From contig JBAZOB010000001.1 in NCBI GenBank assembly GCA_041648895.1, forward strand, positions 33,078 through 97,077: a stretch of 64,000 nt of DNA. Reading direction: 5' to 3'. Below the pieces are notes generated by a model. That model had not been told where the DNA came from and did no database searches. It saw nothing but the letters and a program-made list of their open reading frames with translations. Position numbers and translations under genes: made by a program. The DNA comes from JBAZOB01 sp041648895 (lineage in GTDB: Bacteria > Patescibacteriota > JAHJAL01). Below, in pieces: positions 41,043 through 50,147 of the stretch (position 1 is the first letter of the stretch; every line of letters starts with the position of its first letter).

Positions 41043-42740
41043 ATGAAAAATATATGGGTGTGGGTGGTAGTATTGGGATTAAATTTTTTTAATCTGCCGG
41101 CAGTGTTGGCGGATAGTGAGGGATATACTATAGAAAATATAACTTCTAGAGCGATTTCACCTTCAACGGCTATGGGAAATGCGGAAATGCAGGTTTCCGG
41201 TCATAAAGTCTATTATCTTTGGCATCAGTTTGATGGAACATATTGGCAAATGTGGATGGCTGTTTCAGATCTTGATGGAAGTAATTTTGCCGCTGCTTTG
41301 TTGACAACGGGCAATGTTAATACTTTATATGGACAATTCGAAGTAGAAGGAGAAAAAATATATTATGTTTATGGTCGATTAATTGGGCGGTGGGAAATTC
41401 ATACAGCAACTTCTGATTTGGATGGTAGTAATTTTGTGCCGGTTCAGCAAACTTTCAATGATGGCTTTCGAAATTATTATGGCTATCAATTAGATGTGCA
41501 TGAAAATAATATATATTATACTTTTGTTTGTGATTATCCCAGCTATCCCATTTATACTGCGGTGGCTGATAGGAATGGGGGAAACTGGTCAGCAACTATC
41601 AAGGTAGCGTCTAGTGGTCAATGGGATCGTGGACCGCAATTGATTGTGTCTGAATCAAAAATATATTATGTCTGGCAGGTGAGTGATGGATCTTCTGATC
41701 AAATATGGACATCTGTTTCCGACTTGAATGGTTCTAATTTTGTGACGACTAAGAGAACAACTACAGCCGGACATAAATATGGTAATCAATTCGTGATTGA
41801 TGGGACGAAATTATATTATGCATGGGTGGAGAGTGATGGGGCGAATTATCAGATTTGGACTGCATCAATGAATACTGATGATAGTGGTTGGATGCCGACA
41901 AAATTGACTAATATACCATATGACAGTGTCGGTCCGAGAATAATGGTTAACAGATCAAAATTATATTACCTTTATACCACCAGTGATGGTACAAATTTTC
42001 AGGTTTGGTTGGGCAATGCCAATTTTGATGGGACGGGGTTTTTAACTGAACAAAAGACTTTTTCGGCATTTTCGAAAAGATATGTGTCTTTATGGGTTGA
42101 TGAGACCAACATACATTATTTGTGGGATGAGTTGCACACTCCGAATCGTCAAATTATGTGGGCTAATGGACATTATCAAATTATCCAAGATGAATCTACC
42201 ACTGTTACTGCCAGTGTTCCCTCGACTTTAACTTTTACAGTCGCTGGTGTATCCAGTGGCAATGCCTGTGCCAACTCGGGTGGTAGCGCCAGTGTGACAA
42301 CCACTGCTTCAACCATTCCCTTTGGAACATACACTGGCGCCCAAACCAAGATTGCTTGCCAGACTCTGACAATTTCGACTAACGCGACAAGTGGTTATGC
42401 CGTGACGGTGCAGCAAAATCAGGATTTGACTTCGGCTAATGCTGATGTCATGGATAAATTTTCTGGGACTTATGGGTCACCAACGATCTGGTCAATGCCG
42501 CCGGGAAGTGGCACGGAATCGTATTTTGGTTTTACGACCGATGATAATGATTATGTAGATTTTCAAGTTAATAAATATGGTTCTTTTGGGACTAATGATA
42601 CGCCATACAATATGGTAGTAGAAACTGATCCGGCGGTGGATGAAGTGAATGTGGTGAGTTATCAACTGGAGGTGACGGATCTGCAGGAGAGTGGTGTTTA
42701 TACTAATAATATTATGTATATTGCCACGGCTATATATTAA
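41043..42740 (+). CDS. secreted seven-repeat propeller protein with C-terminal surface domain
   Basis: 565 residues from ATG 41043 (MKNIWVW), behind a signal peptide ending LPAVLADS; a GTG at 41004 is in frame but unlikely. Seven ~50-residue repeats follow, each with K-x-YYxW-type strands and most with SDLDGSNF or similar, consistent with a seven-bladed beta-propeller. The C-terminal ~190 residues (SVPSTLTFTVAGV, TIPFGTYTGA, YQLEVTDLQESGVYTN) look like a beta-sandwich surface domain. It is probably extracellular, binding ligand or neighbouring cells. No catalytic motif seen. Confidence 0.75.
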   Translation: MKNIWVWVVVLGLNFFNLPAVLADSEGYTIENITSRAISPSTAMGNAEMQVSGHKVYYLWHQFDGTYWQMWMAVSDLDGSNFAAALLTTGNVNTLYGQFEVEGEKIYYVYGRLIGRWEIHTATSDLDGSNFVPVQQTFNDGFRNYYGYQLDVHENNIYYTFVCDYPSYPIYTAVADRNGGNWSATIKVASSGQWDRGPQLIVSESKIYYVWQVSDGSSDQIWTSVSDLNGSNFVTTKRTTTAGHKYGNQFVIDGTKLYYAWVESDGANYQIWTASMNTDDSGWMPTKLTNIPYDSVGPRIMVNRSKLYYLYTTSDGTNFQVWLGNANFDGTGFLTEQKTFSAFSKRYVSLWVDETNIHYLWDELHTPNRQIMWANGHYQIIQDESTTVTASVPSTLTFTVAGVSSGNACANSGGSASVTTTASTIPFGTYTGAQTKIACQTLTISTNATSGYAVTVQQNQDLTSANADVMDKFSGTYGSPTIWSMPPGSGTESYFGFTTDDNDYVDFQVNKYGSFGTNDTPYNMVVETDPAVDEVNVVSYQLEVTDLQESGVYTNNIMYIATAIY

Positions 42741-42937
42741 AAGTTGGTGTGCCGATATATCGTATGTTTCAATAAATATGGGATAAATATGGTAGTTTTA
42801 CGGAAATATTCCGGGCGGTTAATTCGTCCGGAATTTTAATTGATTTGTAATATTATTTTAATTCAATTGAAATTTCAGCTGATCGGGAATCCGGTACAAT
42901 AAAGGTAAGAAGAAGATTTATTTATTAATTTATCAAT
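42741..42937. other. intergenic gap with no gene
   Basis: No open frame of note. A weak hairpin (ATTCCGGGCGG ... CCGGAATTTTAAT, about 42809-42840) precedes a T-containing stretch and may be the terminator of the propeller gene. Confidence 0.4.
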
Positions 42938-43237
42938 ATGTATATCATCCGGGAAGTGTTTACGGCCAAGCCAGGACAGGCTTCGAAATTGGCGGTGATG
43001 TTTAAAAAATGGGGGAAAGGGGCGAAGTTTCGGGTAATGACCGATATGGTGGGCAACTACAATACGGTGGTGATGGAGATGGAGGTGGGTAGTCTGGCCG
43101 AGTTTGAAAAGGAAATGCAGCAGTACCGGTCAGGGGAGGCGGAAAAGAAGATGTCAAAAAAAGATCATCAGGAGATGAAAAAGTATCAGGAAATGTATCT
43201 CACCGGCCGGCGGGAAATTTATCAAATAGTCGAGTAA
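42938..43237 (+). CDS. small dimeric alpha-beta barrel protein
   Basis: 99 residues: MYIIREVFTAKPGQASKLAV, then RVMTDMVGNYNTVVMEMEV, followed by a helical lysine-rich part. It resembles NIPSNAP/antibiotic-biosynthesis-monooxygenase-like ferredoxin folds. Function unknown. It is followed 17 bases later by a VOC gene and then DUF1428, all three small stress- or ligand-type proteins in one probable operon. Confidence 0.65.
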   Translation: MYIIREVFTAKPGQASKLAVMFKKWGKGAKFRVMTDMVGNYNTVVMEMEVGSLAEFEKEMQQYRSGEAEKKMSKKDHQEMKKYQEMYLTGRREIYQIVE

Positions 43238-43254
43238 ATCAAAAAAGGAGATAT

Positions 43255-43653
43255 ATGAATAAAATGAGTCCAGTAGTTCATTTTGAAATGCCTTATGAAG
43301 ATCATGAGCGATTAAAGAAGTTTTATGAAGGCGTGTTTGGTTGGCAGATGAATAAATTGGGGGAGGAAATGGGGCAATATGTGCTGGCGACCACCGCCGA
43401 GACAGATGAAAAGCAGATGATTAAACAACCGGGGGCGATCAATGGTGGTTTTTTCCCACAGGATCCGGCCAAGCCGTTGGTGCCGTCGGTGGTTATTGCA
43501 GTTGAGGATATCAAGGGGGCAATGGCTAATATCAAGATGGCGGGGGGAGAGGTACTGGGGGAGCCGATGGAGATTCCGGGGATTGGGCACTATGTTTCTT
43601 TTCGGGATACAGAGGGGAATCGGGTGGGCATACTCCAGCCGGTGAGTAAATAG
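43255..43653 (+). CDS. VOC-family protein (glyoxalase fold)
   Basis: 132 residues, SD AAGGAG at the right distance from ATG 43255. VVHFEMPYEDHERLKKFYEG, MIKQPGAINGGFF and YVSFRDTEGNRVGILQP are the VOC modules; it is a close relative of the protein at 40446-40844 (same length and motif spacing). Possibly binds a metal and a small electrophile or drug. Second gene of the 42938-44056 group. Confidence 0.85.
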   Translation: MNKMSPVVHFEMPYEDHERLKKFYEGVFGWQMNKLGEEMGQYVLATTAETDEKQMIKQPGAINGGFFPQDPAKPLVPSVVIAVEDIKGAMANIKMAGGEVLGEPMEIPGIGHYVSFRDTEGNRVGILQPVSK

Positions 43654-43672
43654 TCACGTTAATCTCAAAAAT

Positions 43673-44056
43673 ATGACAAAAGCGAATTATGTAGATGGTT
43701 TTGTACTGGTAGTGCCGAAAGAGAAAGTGTCGGCGTATCGCCGGATGGCTTTGGAAGCGGGAAAAATTTGGAAAAAATTTGGTGCTTTGGATTATAAGGA
43801 ATGTATGCTTGATGATGTCAAGCCTGAATGGGTGACTTTAACTTTTCCGAAATTGGCTAAAGCTAAAAAAGACGAAACTGTCTGGTTTTCCTATATTACT
43901 TTTAAATCCCGCGCTCACCGTGATCAGGTTAACGCGCGGGTGATGCAGGCAATGGAAAAGAAGTATGACCATCAGGACAAAAAGCAAATGGAAAAGATGC
44001 CTTTTGACATGAAACGGATGGCCTATGGTGGATTCAGAGTAATGGTAGATGCCTAA
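43673..44056 (+). CDS. DUF1428 protein
   Basis: 127 residues. YVDGFVLVVPKEKVSAYRRM, AGKIWKKFGALDYKECMLDD, VWFSYITFKSRAHRDQVNAR and RMAYGGFRVMVDA match DUF1428, a dimeric alpha-beta barrel family of unknown function usually beside VOC/DGPF genes. It follows the VOC gene by 19 bases. Intact at both ends. Confidence 0.88.
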   Translation: MTKANYVDGFVLVVPKEKVSAYRRMALEAGKIWKKFGALDYKECMLDDVKPEWVTLTFPKLAKAKKDETVWFSYITFKSRAHRDQVNARVMQAMEKKYDHQDKKQMEKMPFDMKRMAYGGFRVMVDA

Positions 44057-44087
44057 GTTTTTTGAAAATTAAAACAATTATTGATAA

Positions 44088-44125
44088 ATAAAAGAGAAAA
44101 CAGCGTGGTTTCCTCTTTTATTTAT
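44088..44125 (+). terminator. terminator after the DUF1428 gene
   Basis: ATAAAAGAG (44088-44096) and CTCTTTTAT (44113-44121) form a 9-bp stem, extended by AAAC/GTTT, followed by TTATTTT. It closes the 42938-44056 operon. Confidence 0.7.
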
Positions 44126-44240
44126 TTTCAACTTGCTTAAATAGTAATGCCATCGATGATAAAATGAAATCATGGATCAGTGGTGTTGGCCTGGGTGACG
44201 GAGATTAGTGTTAATGAATATATATTATATTGTTTAAATT

Positions 44241-44654
44241 ATGTCGGCCTTACTCTATTTGTTAATTTTCTTAGTATTGTTGATATATTGTTGTTATCAG
44301 GTGATAACCATCAATAAAGATAGTGTGAATATATATTTGTGGCTGCTTAATTTGTTGTTTTGGATATTTTTGATCGTGGTTAGTGGTGGTGAAGCCATGT
44401 TATCAGCAGAGGAGATGGTAACATTTTGGATAAAGATTTTTTTGGCTGTTTTGGCAGTGTTGATAACCACTTTCGTCGTCAAAGATATAATTTATTATTT
44501 GCTGGCTGGTCAGAAAAAACAAGTTAGAAAAATGGGGGTAGTTTTGGTTTGGGCCTTGGTGGGCTGGGGAATAATTTTTGCTTTCTATGCTATTTTAGTA
44601 ACAGTCACTACGCATTCGCCATACTCGGACATGACTAATTTAATTGTTAATTGA
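44241..44654 (+). CDS. four-helix membrane protein, unknown function
   Basis: 137 residues, mostly hydrophobic, with about four membrane segments (LLYLLIFLVLLIYCC, LLNLLFWIFLIVVSG, IKIFLAVLAVLITTF, VVLVWALVGWGIIFAF). A Lys/Arg-rich loop (GQKKQVRKMG) sits between helices three and four. The protein ends 7 bases before the next start, so it is likely cotranscribed with the cupin pair. No family recognised; a pilin/VirB2-like layout is possible but unproven. Confidence 0.65.
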   Translation: MSALLYLLIFLVLLIYCCYQVITINKDSVNIYLWLLNLLFWIFLIVVSGGEAMLSAEEMVTFWIKIFLAVLAVLITTFVVKDIIYYLLAGQKKQVRKMGVVLVWALVGWGIIFAFYAILVTVTTHSPYSDMTNLIVN

Positions 44655-44661
44655 AAAGTTG

Positions 44662-45000
44662 ATGAAAAAAATTAATATTGCTGATGTAATTGAAATGGGG
44701 GTCAGACAAAACCCCAAGATCAAAAAGAAAGTGTTGATTGATCGGGGTGAGGTGCCGCGATTGATGGTATTTGGCCAGGCGACTTTTCAGCCCGGACAGA
44801 CGGTGGCGGAACATCAGCACGAGACCATGTTTGAAATATTCTTTATTCAATCCGGGCGAGCAGATTTTATCATTGATGGTCAGAAAGTGGAATTAAAAAC
44901 TGGTGATTGTTTAACCATTGTGCCGGGTGAGATGCACGCTCAAACAAATCCATATGATGAAAAAGTGACTTGGTTGTATTTTGGTGTCGCCACGGAATAA
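44662..45000 (+). CDS. cupin-domain protein
   Basis: 112 residues from ATG 44662 (MKKINIADVIEM). The motif 1 HQHETMFEIFFIQSG and motif 2 PGEMHAQTN give the metal ligands of a single small cupin barrel. Binds a metal and an unknown small ligand. The next gene is another cupin 11 bases on. Confidence 0.8.
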   Translation: MKKINIADVIEMGVRQNPKIKKKVLIDRGEVPRLMVFGQATFQPGQTVAEHQHETMFEIFFIQSGRADFIIDGQKVELKTGDCLTIVPGEMHAQTNPYDEKVTWLYFGVATE

Positions 45001-45011
45001 AATTACTAATA

Positions 45012-45350
45012 ATGTTAATCAAGAAATTACAAACCAGGCAGAAGGTTAATTCAAAGACTTGTCGGGTCTTCGAATATGATTTTCACCGGCCAAATTTGGG
45101 GGTGGCCCAAGTGGAAATTAATGGTAATTATCCGGAATATGGTTGGGCGATGAATAAAGAGTCTGATCAGATTATTTATTGTTTGACGGGAAAATTGGTG
45201 GTCGAGTGTAATCAAGATAAATATGAATTGGGACCGGATGACGCGGTGTTTATTGATAAAGGTGATAAGTATTGGTTAAATGGTCAGTGTGTTTTGGTGG
45301 TGATCAATAGTCCGGAGTGGACACTGGAACAATATTGCATTATTCGCTAG
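45012..45350 (+). CDS. small cupin-like protein
   Basis: 112 residues from ATG 45012 (MLIKKLQTRQKV). IIYCLTGKLVVECNQDKYEL, then GPDDAVFIDKGDKYWLNG, follows cupin strand order, but the usual His ligands of motif 1 are absent, so it may not bind metal. It is the last gene before a bidirectional terminator. Confidence 0.7.
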   Translation: MLIKKLQTRQKVNSKTCRVFEYDFHRPNLGVAQVEINGNYPEYGWAMNKESDQIIYCLTGKLVVECNQDKYELGPDDAVFIDKGDKYWLNGQCVLVVINSPEWTLEQYCIIR

Positions 45351-45389
45351 GGGGGGGTAGCAGTTGTTGATGGAAGAAATATTATTAAT

Positions 45390-45414
45390 AAAAGACCAGT
45401 CTAGCTGGTCTTTT
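45390..45414. terminator. bidirectional terminator between cupin and DEAD-box genes
   Basis: AAAAGACCAG (45390-45399) and CTGGTCTTTT (45405-45414) form a perfect 10-bp stem with loop TCTAG. It lies between convergent genes. Confidence 0.9.
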
Positions 45415-45421
45415 CTGTTAT

Positions 45422-46639
45422 TTATCGACTATGTTTTCGGTGGTGACGGGGACGGAATTTTTTCTTTTCATACTGATAGTCGGAGTGGGGTGAGTCGGGT
45501 GGAGCCGGAGGTAGGGGGGGCAGGGTAAGTATGGGCAGAGATTGTCGGATGAGGCGTTCAATTTTTTTAATACTAAATTTCTGAGCGGGGGTGACAAAGG
45601 AAATGGCTTTACCGGAACGACCGGCGCGGCCGGTGCGGCCGATGCGGTGGACATAGTCTTCCAGATTATCGGGTAGGTCAAAATTGATCACCATATCAAT
45701 ATCTTTGACGTCAATCCCGCGGGCGGCAATGTCGGTGGCGACCATAATGCGAAATTCACCAGTGGAGAATCCCTTCATGGCTAGTTTTCTTTGGGCTTGC
45801 GAGCGGTTGGAATGGATTTCGGTGGCGGTGTGACCCAAGCGGCGGATATCGCTGGCGATACGTTTGGCGCCATGTTTGGTACGAGCGAAAATCAGGGCTT
45901 TATGTTGGGGGTATTGCTGCAACAGAGAATCAATCAGTCGCATTTTATTATTTTTGGGAATGATAAATATTTCTTGGGTGATATTGTCGGCGGAAGTACC
46001 CTGGGGAGCAATTTCAATCCGAATCGGCATCTGCATATAATTTCCGGCCAGAGTGGAGATGGTGGGGGGCATGGTGGCGGAAAAAAGCATGGTCTGTCTC
46101 TTTTTGGGAGCGGCTTTTAATATCCGATTGATCTGGGGTAGAAAGCCAATGTCGAGCATGCGATCAGCTTCATCAAGGATGATGACGCATAGTTTATCGA
46201 GTTTGTAGGCGCCTTGTTTAAGTAAATCAACCAAGCGGCCGGGAGTGGCGATGACAATATGGGGATTCTGACGAAGTGATTTTTTTTGAATATGGGCCGA
46301 GGCACCGCCAATAATAGCCGTGGTGCGTAGTCCCAGTGGGGTACCAATTTGTCTGAGGGCGGTTTCGATTTGCAGAGCTAGTTCACGGGTGGGAGTAAGA
46401 ATTAACCCTTGTTGGTTGGCGGCTAATAATTGGTGGATCATGGGGATGCCAAAAGCCAGAGTTTTACCAGTGCCTGTTTGAGCAATGCCAATGACGTCTT
46501 TGCCTTCCAGTGCCGCTGGGATGACTTGTTCCTGGATGGGTGTAGGAGTGGTGAACCCTTTTTGGGCGAGAATGGTATGTAAACTGTCTTTGATTTTGAA
46601 TTGGTAAAAATCAGAAAGGGACTTGACTGGTGGTGTCAT
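45422..46639 (-). CDS. DEAD-box ATP-dependent RNA helicase
   Basis: 405 residues. Q motif GFTTPTPIQEQ, Walker A AQTGTGKT, PTRELALQ, DEADRMLD, SATMPP, and C-terminal ARGIDVKDIDMVINFD and HRIGRTGRAGRSG are all intact. The short basic C-terminal tail (EKKKFRPRHHRKHSR) is like RhlE-group helicases, which unwind structured RNA in ribosome assembly and RNA decay. It is monocistronic, with a 213-base upstream gap. Confidence 0.93.
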   Translation of the reverse strand: MTPPVKSLSDFYQFKIKDSLHTILAQKGFTTPTPIQEQVIPAALEGKDVIGIAQTGTGKTLAFGIPMIHQLLAANQQGLILTPTRELALQIETALRQIGTPLGLRTTAIIGGASAHIQKKSLRQNPHIVIATPGRLVDLLKQGAYKLDKLCVIILDEADRMLDIGFLPQINRILKAAPKKRQTMLFSATMPPTISTLAGNYMQMPIRIEIAPQGTSADNITQEIFIIPKNNKMRLIDSLLQQYPQHKALIFARTKHGAKRIASDIRRLGHTATEIHSNRSQAQRKLAMKGFSTGEFRIMVATDIAARGIDVKDIDMVINFDLPDNLEDYVHRIGRTGRAGRSGKAISFVTPAQKFSIKKIERLIRQSLPILTLPPLPPAPPDSPHSDYQYEKKKFRPRHHRKHSR

Positions 46640-46798
46640 AATTTTTTTTTAAATAATGTGATACTCGGTAGTCTTTAAGAGGTCACATTAGGGACACCAA
46701 AAGATTCGAGTGAAATAAATATTTTCTATCAGGTTATGCTAAGTAATATAACAGAGTAATTGTAACATGTAAAGGATATGGATCTTATTTTTTGGATA

Positions 46799-46832
46799 AA
46801 AAAGACTCAGATTGGATCAACGGAGTCTTTTT
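46799..46832 (-). terminator. terminator of the Gly-rich protein gene
   Basis: AAAAAGACTC (46799-46808) and GAGTCTTTTT (46823-46832) form a 10-bp stem; on the minus strand it is followed by TTTTTTATCC, 20 bases after the Gly-rich gene's stop. It can act in both directions. Confidence 0.8.
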
Positions 46833-46852
46833 CGGGTTGTATGATCTATTTT

Positions 46853-48925
46853 TTACTGGACATTTAGTTCGACTGGTAATTTTTCCGGCACTACTACTTC
46901 TTGACCGGAAGAGTCGGTGCCTCTTAGTTCCAGTTGGACCATTTCGGTGTGAGGGCTATAGTTGCTGATATTGCAGTTGAAATTAAGCGGACTGACAATG
47001 GTGTTGGTATTTTGGAAATCAAGATGTGTGTCCATGTTGAGCCAGCCGGGGAGATTGAGGATATCGATACTGCCGTTTTCCGGGCCGGTAAATGTTATAT
47101 CACCGAGAGGTTGCGGACAACTGGTGGTACCAATGAAGTGATTTGTTTCAATAAAGTCCGGGTCGAAACCGATGGCAATACGCGGGGCGGGTTTTTTAAT
47201 TTCGCCGACACATTTGTTGACCCCATCATTACCATTGTTGCCTAAAGGAATACCCAAGCCGCCTAAGCCACCCAAGCCTTCCGGACAACCATCGCCGCCA
47301 TTGCCCCCAGCGCCGCCGGCTTGATCAATGATTGAGCCGGGTGTGCCGTTGGCAGTTTGGCCAGTGCCTTCGGTTCCCGGGGTGGCATTGGCGTCACCGC
47401 CGTCACCGCCGTCACCGCCGGCTTTGTCGGCACCACATGAACCACCATTACCGCCGTGACCAGGTACAGCCGTGACATCACCGCCGTCACCGCCGAATGA
47501 CTCAACTGATTTGGAGGTGGCCAAGCCGCCGGCGCCGCCGGTCGCGGTCGCGTTTCCGCCTCGGCCGCCAAGGTGGCCACATTCGGCGCCATTTCCGCCA
47601 TTTCCGCCATAGGCGTTAGCGTTGCCGCCCAGTCCTCCCCGTAGAGAATGAAGTTCAATGTTGTTGATGCCGGCCACATTACCCATTATTTTTAAGCCTT
47701 TTTTATTGTCACCGCCTTGGCCACCAGTAGCAAAAGCATTGCCGCCATCTTCGCCGGGATTACCGTTGTCGCCGTTGTCGCCATAGGCAGTGGCGGTGCC
47801 GCCGGTGCCGCCCTCACCGGGGAAAATGCGCAGAGCACCGATTATTTCCAATCGATCGCCGGCAATCATTTTGAGATCGCCGGCTTCTCCACCGGCGCCA
47901 CCGGTGGCGTATCCATCGCGGCAGGTAGTGTCGGTGGTGGCATTGCCGCCTGAGCCACCATCACCAAGGTAGAGATTGAGGTTGTCGACGGTAATGCGGT
48001 ACATTTCCGCTTTCATGCGTAGAGCGTTGATGCCGATATCGCCAGTCAAATCGCAGCCACCGGATTTATTGTCTCCAGGCGAACCGTCGGGAGCAAAGAC
48101 ACTCATGTTACGTAGTATCATTTGACGATTGGAGGCAGTTTGGAAAAAGAAGAGGATTTTTTTAATACGTTTGGGGGGAGTGGGGATGTCAACTAGCGGC
48201 GGGGGAGTGACATTGGGGTTGCCAAGGTACCACGTACCTCGTAATTCAATGCCGGGCACGGGATTGCCGAAGGCGTCGGTGGCTGGAGTCTGGGCATGAG
48301 CCTCGGACAGGATTTGTTTGGCGAGATTGTTATCACCCCGTTTAGTGGTGGTGTCATTGTTGGCTGCTTGGGGTGTATATACTTGACCATCGATTACTTC
48401 AATGGGTATGAAAGGCCCAATTTGATAACCACTTTCGCCACCACTATCTTGGCTGATTTCATCGAAAGCTTGATTGATTTCTGTTTCAGTTTGGGCGAGC
48501 AAAGTGGCATCATCAACAATTTGCACATGTCCATTGGTGACGACCATGGCTTGGTCGGCAAACATGACTTCGTTTTTGACTATCAGATTTATGCCTTGAC
48601 CGGTGTCTCCTTCTGGTAAATCTTGTCCGCGATCGCAAATCAGTTTACCACCCACATTTAATTGACCGTTGATGACGAGATTGATCGGGCCGTTGGCACA
48701 TTGCAGAGTACCATCAATTGTGGCGTTGCCGGTGACGGTCAAAATGGCGTTGTTGGCAATTAAGACAGTTTTATTTGATTCAACGTTTAGATTGTCAATG
48801 GTGGTGTCTTGAGAGTAGGTGGTTTGGACAATGGGTTTTTTAGGCCAAAAAATAATCGCCAAAATAATGGCGACTATAATCAGGATACTGATTATCCAAA
48901 GTGAGGTTTTTATTGTTTTGTTCAT
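46853..48925 (-). CDS. membrane-anchored Gly-rich repeat protein
   Basis: 690 residues. An N-terminal membrane anchor (SLWIISILIIVAIILAIIFW) is followed by a beta-helix-like head (NLNVESNKTVLIANNAILTV), a linker, then about 250 residues rich in GG-x-GG (GGNGGNGAECGHLGGRGGNA, GGDGGDGGDANATPG) and a C-terminal beta domain. The Gly repeats recall PE_PGRS-like or structural surface proteins. No enzymatic motif. Cys in the Gly block may crosslink. Probably cell-surface; function unknown. The GC-rich repeat spawns many false frames on the other strand. Confidence 0.75.
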   Translation of the reverse strand: MNKTIKTSLWIISILIIVAIILAIIFWPKKPIVQTTYSQDTTIDNLNVESNKTVLIANNAILTVTGNATIDGTLQCANGPINLVINGQLNVGGKLICDRGQDLPEGDTGQGINLIVKNEVMFADQAMVVTNGHVQIVDDATLLAQTETEINQAFDEISQDSGGESGYQIGPFIPIEVIDGQVYTPQAANNDTTTKRGDNNLAKQILSEAHAQTPATDAFGNPVPGIELRGTWYLGNPNVTPPPLVDIPTPPKRIKKILFFFQTASNRQMILRNMSVFAPDGSPGDNKSGGCDLTGDIGINALRMKAEMYRITVDNLNLYLGDGGSGGNATTDTTCRDGYATGGAGGEAGDLKMIAGDRLEIIGALRIFPGEGGTGGTATAYGDNGDNGNPGEDGGNAFATGGQGGDNKKGLKIMGNVAGINNIELHSLRGGLGGNANAYGGNGGNGAECGHLGGRGGNATATGGAGGLATSKSVESFGGDGGDVTAVPGHGGNGGSCGADKAGGDGGDGGDANATPGTEGTGQTANGTPGSIIDQAGGAGGNGGDGCPEGLGGLGGLGIPLGNNGNDGVNKCVGEIKKPAPRIAIGFDPDFIETNHFIGTTSCPQPLGDITFTGPENGSIDILNLPGWLNMDTHLDFQNTNTIVSPLNFNCNISNYSPHTEMVQLELRGTDSSGQEVVVPEKLPVELNVQ

Positions 48926-49131
48926 AATTTTTCTCTTTATTAATAATAGTTATTGATAATTATATTATAACTTACAAAAATATTTTTTGAAAATAATTAA
49001 TCTATATTTTATATAGTCGTGTTTTTAATCTTGACTATTTATTTTTTTATTACTTTATTTTTATTAGTGATAATTATTATTATTAGTGTTACTATATAAA
49101 TAGGAATGATTATTAATAATTTGGAGGTGCT
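48926..49131. other. very AT-rich divergent gap
   Basis: 206 bases between divergent genes, mostly A/T with runs such as TTTTATTACTTTATTTTTAT. It must hold promoters for both flanking surface-protein genes. No gene or stable stem is seen. Confidence 0.4.
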
Positions 49132-49647
49132 ATGAGAAATAATTTATTGATGGCCATGTGTACGATACTGACACTAGGGTTGTCTTTTCCAGTTCAGGCA
49201 ATGGCGTATTGGGGAGAGGGGGAAAATGGTTATCATTTCAAAAATTGGGAGGGGGAGGGGTGTTATGAGGAAGCCCCGGTGGTGGAAGAAAGTGGTGGGG
49301 GAAACGTACTATTGAAATATATCCATCTCTTATCTCCCAACTATGGTGGCGAGGTATTGGGGCAAGGAGCCGGAGTGGCGACTACCCAGTCAGGTGATAC
49401 AACCGTAATTTGGGAATCGTATTCCTATGGTGTTGATTATGTTAATTTGCTCTATTCGGTGGACCAAGGAGCCAGTTGGCATGAAATAGTGGCTGGCTAT
49501 CCAAATACCGGTAGCTATAACTGGCATTTGCCGCTGATTAACAGTAATCATGTTTTGCTACGCATTAGTGCTTTTGGGGCTGATGGTACGCCCTATGGTT
49601 CGGATATTACCAATGTGCCGTTTACCATTCTAAACTTTTCGGATTAA
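49132..49647 (+). CDS. secreted Ig-like-fold protein
   Basis: 171 residues behind SD GGAGG. A signal peptide (MRNNLLMAMCTILTLGLSFP, cleavage after VQAMA) precedes one Ser-Thr-Kre1/GPI-like Ig module: TTVIWESYSYGVDYVNLLYS, VDQGASWHEIVAG, then YNWHLPLINSNHVLLRI. These proteins are usually exported and cell-surface attached; function unknown. Confidence 0.7.
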   Translation: MRNNLLMAMCTILTLGLSFPVQAMAYWGEGENGYHFKNWEGEGCYEEAPVVEESGGGNVLLKYIHLLSPNYGGEVLGQGAGVATTQSGDTTVIWESYSYGVDYVNLLYSVDQGASWHEIVAGYPNTGSYNWHLPLINSNHVLLRISAFGADGTPYGSDITNVPFTILNFSD

Positions 49648-49704
49648 TGGTTGGTTTGATTTGTTAGATAACAGCGTTAGAATCAAGGGAGCGGACGGTA
49701 ATTG

Positions 49705-49741
49705 AAACGACAAGAGTTATACAGTTCTCTTGTCGTTTTTG
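49705..49741 (+). terminator. terminator between secreted protein and lipoprotein genes
   Basis: AAACGACAAGAG (49705-49716) and CTCTTGTCGTTT (49727-49738) form a perfect 12-bp stem followed by TTTTTG. Confidence 0.92.
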
Positions 49742-49792
49742 TTATATTGGAAACAGATGTAAATGAGTAATATTTGATTAATAAATTTTTCT

Positions 49793-50128
49793 ATGGGTAA
49801 AACAAAGTGGTGGGGTGGTCTATTACTTTTGTTAATGTTGGTGTTCCTGCCGGGGTGTGTGGGTCGGGCTTTCAGTATTTTATGCCCATATTTATTCGAC
49901 AATGCTGGGCATTGTTTTCAGCGGGCGGCGGTGTTTGATAATGATCCGGATTTGTGTGCGGAAATTGCTCAGCCGCCAGAATGGAAAGATGCTGGTTCCA
50001 ACCCTCCCAAAGACAAATGTTATCTGATGATTGCCGAGAAAACCGGTGACAGCGCCCCTTGTGAATATATTGAAGGGGGATTGGGTTCATATACCAAAGA
50101 AGAATGTTATCAGGCGGCGGGAAAATAA
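49793..50128 (+). CDS. Cys-rich small lipoprotein
   Basis: 111 residues with a lipoprotein signal (LLLLLMLVFLPGCVGR; lipobox LPGC, mature Cys near 22) and six more cysteines spaced in pairs (ILCPY, GHCFQ, DLCAE, DKCYL, APCEY, EECYQ), suggesting disulfides. No family recognised. It converges with the cupredoxin gene on the other strand. Confidence 0.7.
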   Translation: MGKTKWWGGLLLLLMLVFLPGCVGRAFSILCPYLFDNAGHCFQRAAVFDNDPDLCAEIAQPPEWKDAGSNPPKDKCYLMIAEKTGDSAPCEYIEGGLGSYTKEECYQAAGK

Positions 50129-50147
50129 TGAGAAAATTCAACTGGGA

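Noticed and set aside
47263..47972. Several long frames on both strands opposite and within the Gly-rich repeat gene
   Set aside because: GC-rich repeats lack stops in other frames. The chosen frame has the membrane anchor, an ATG and a terminator; the others do not.
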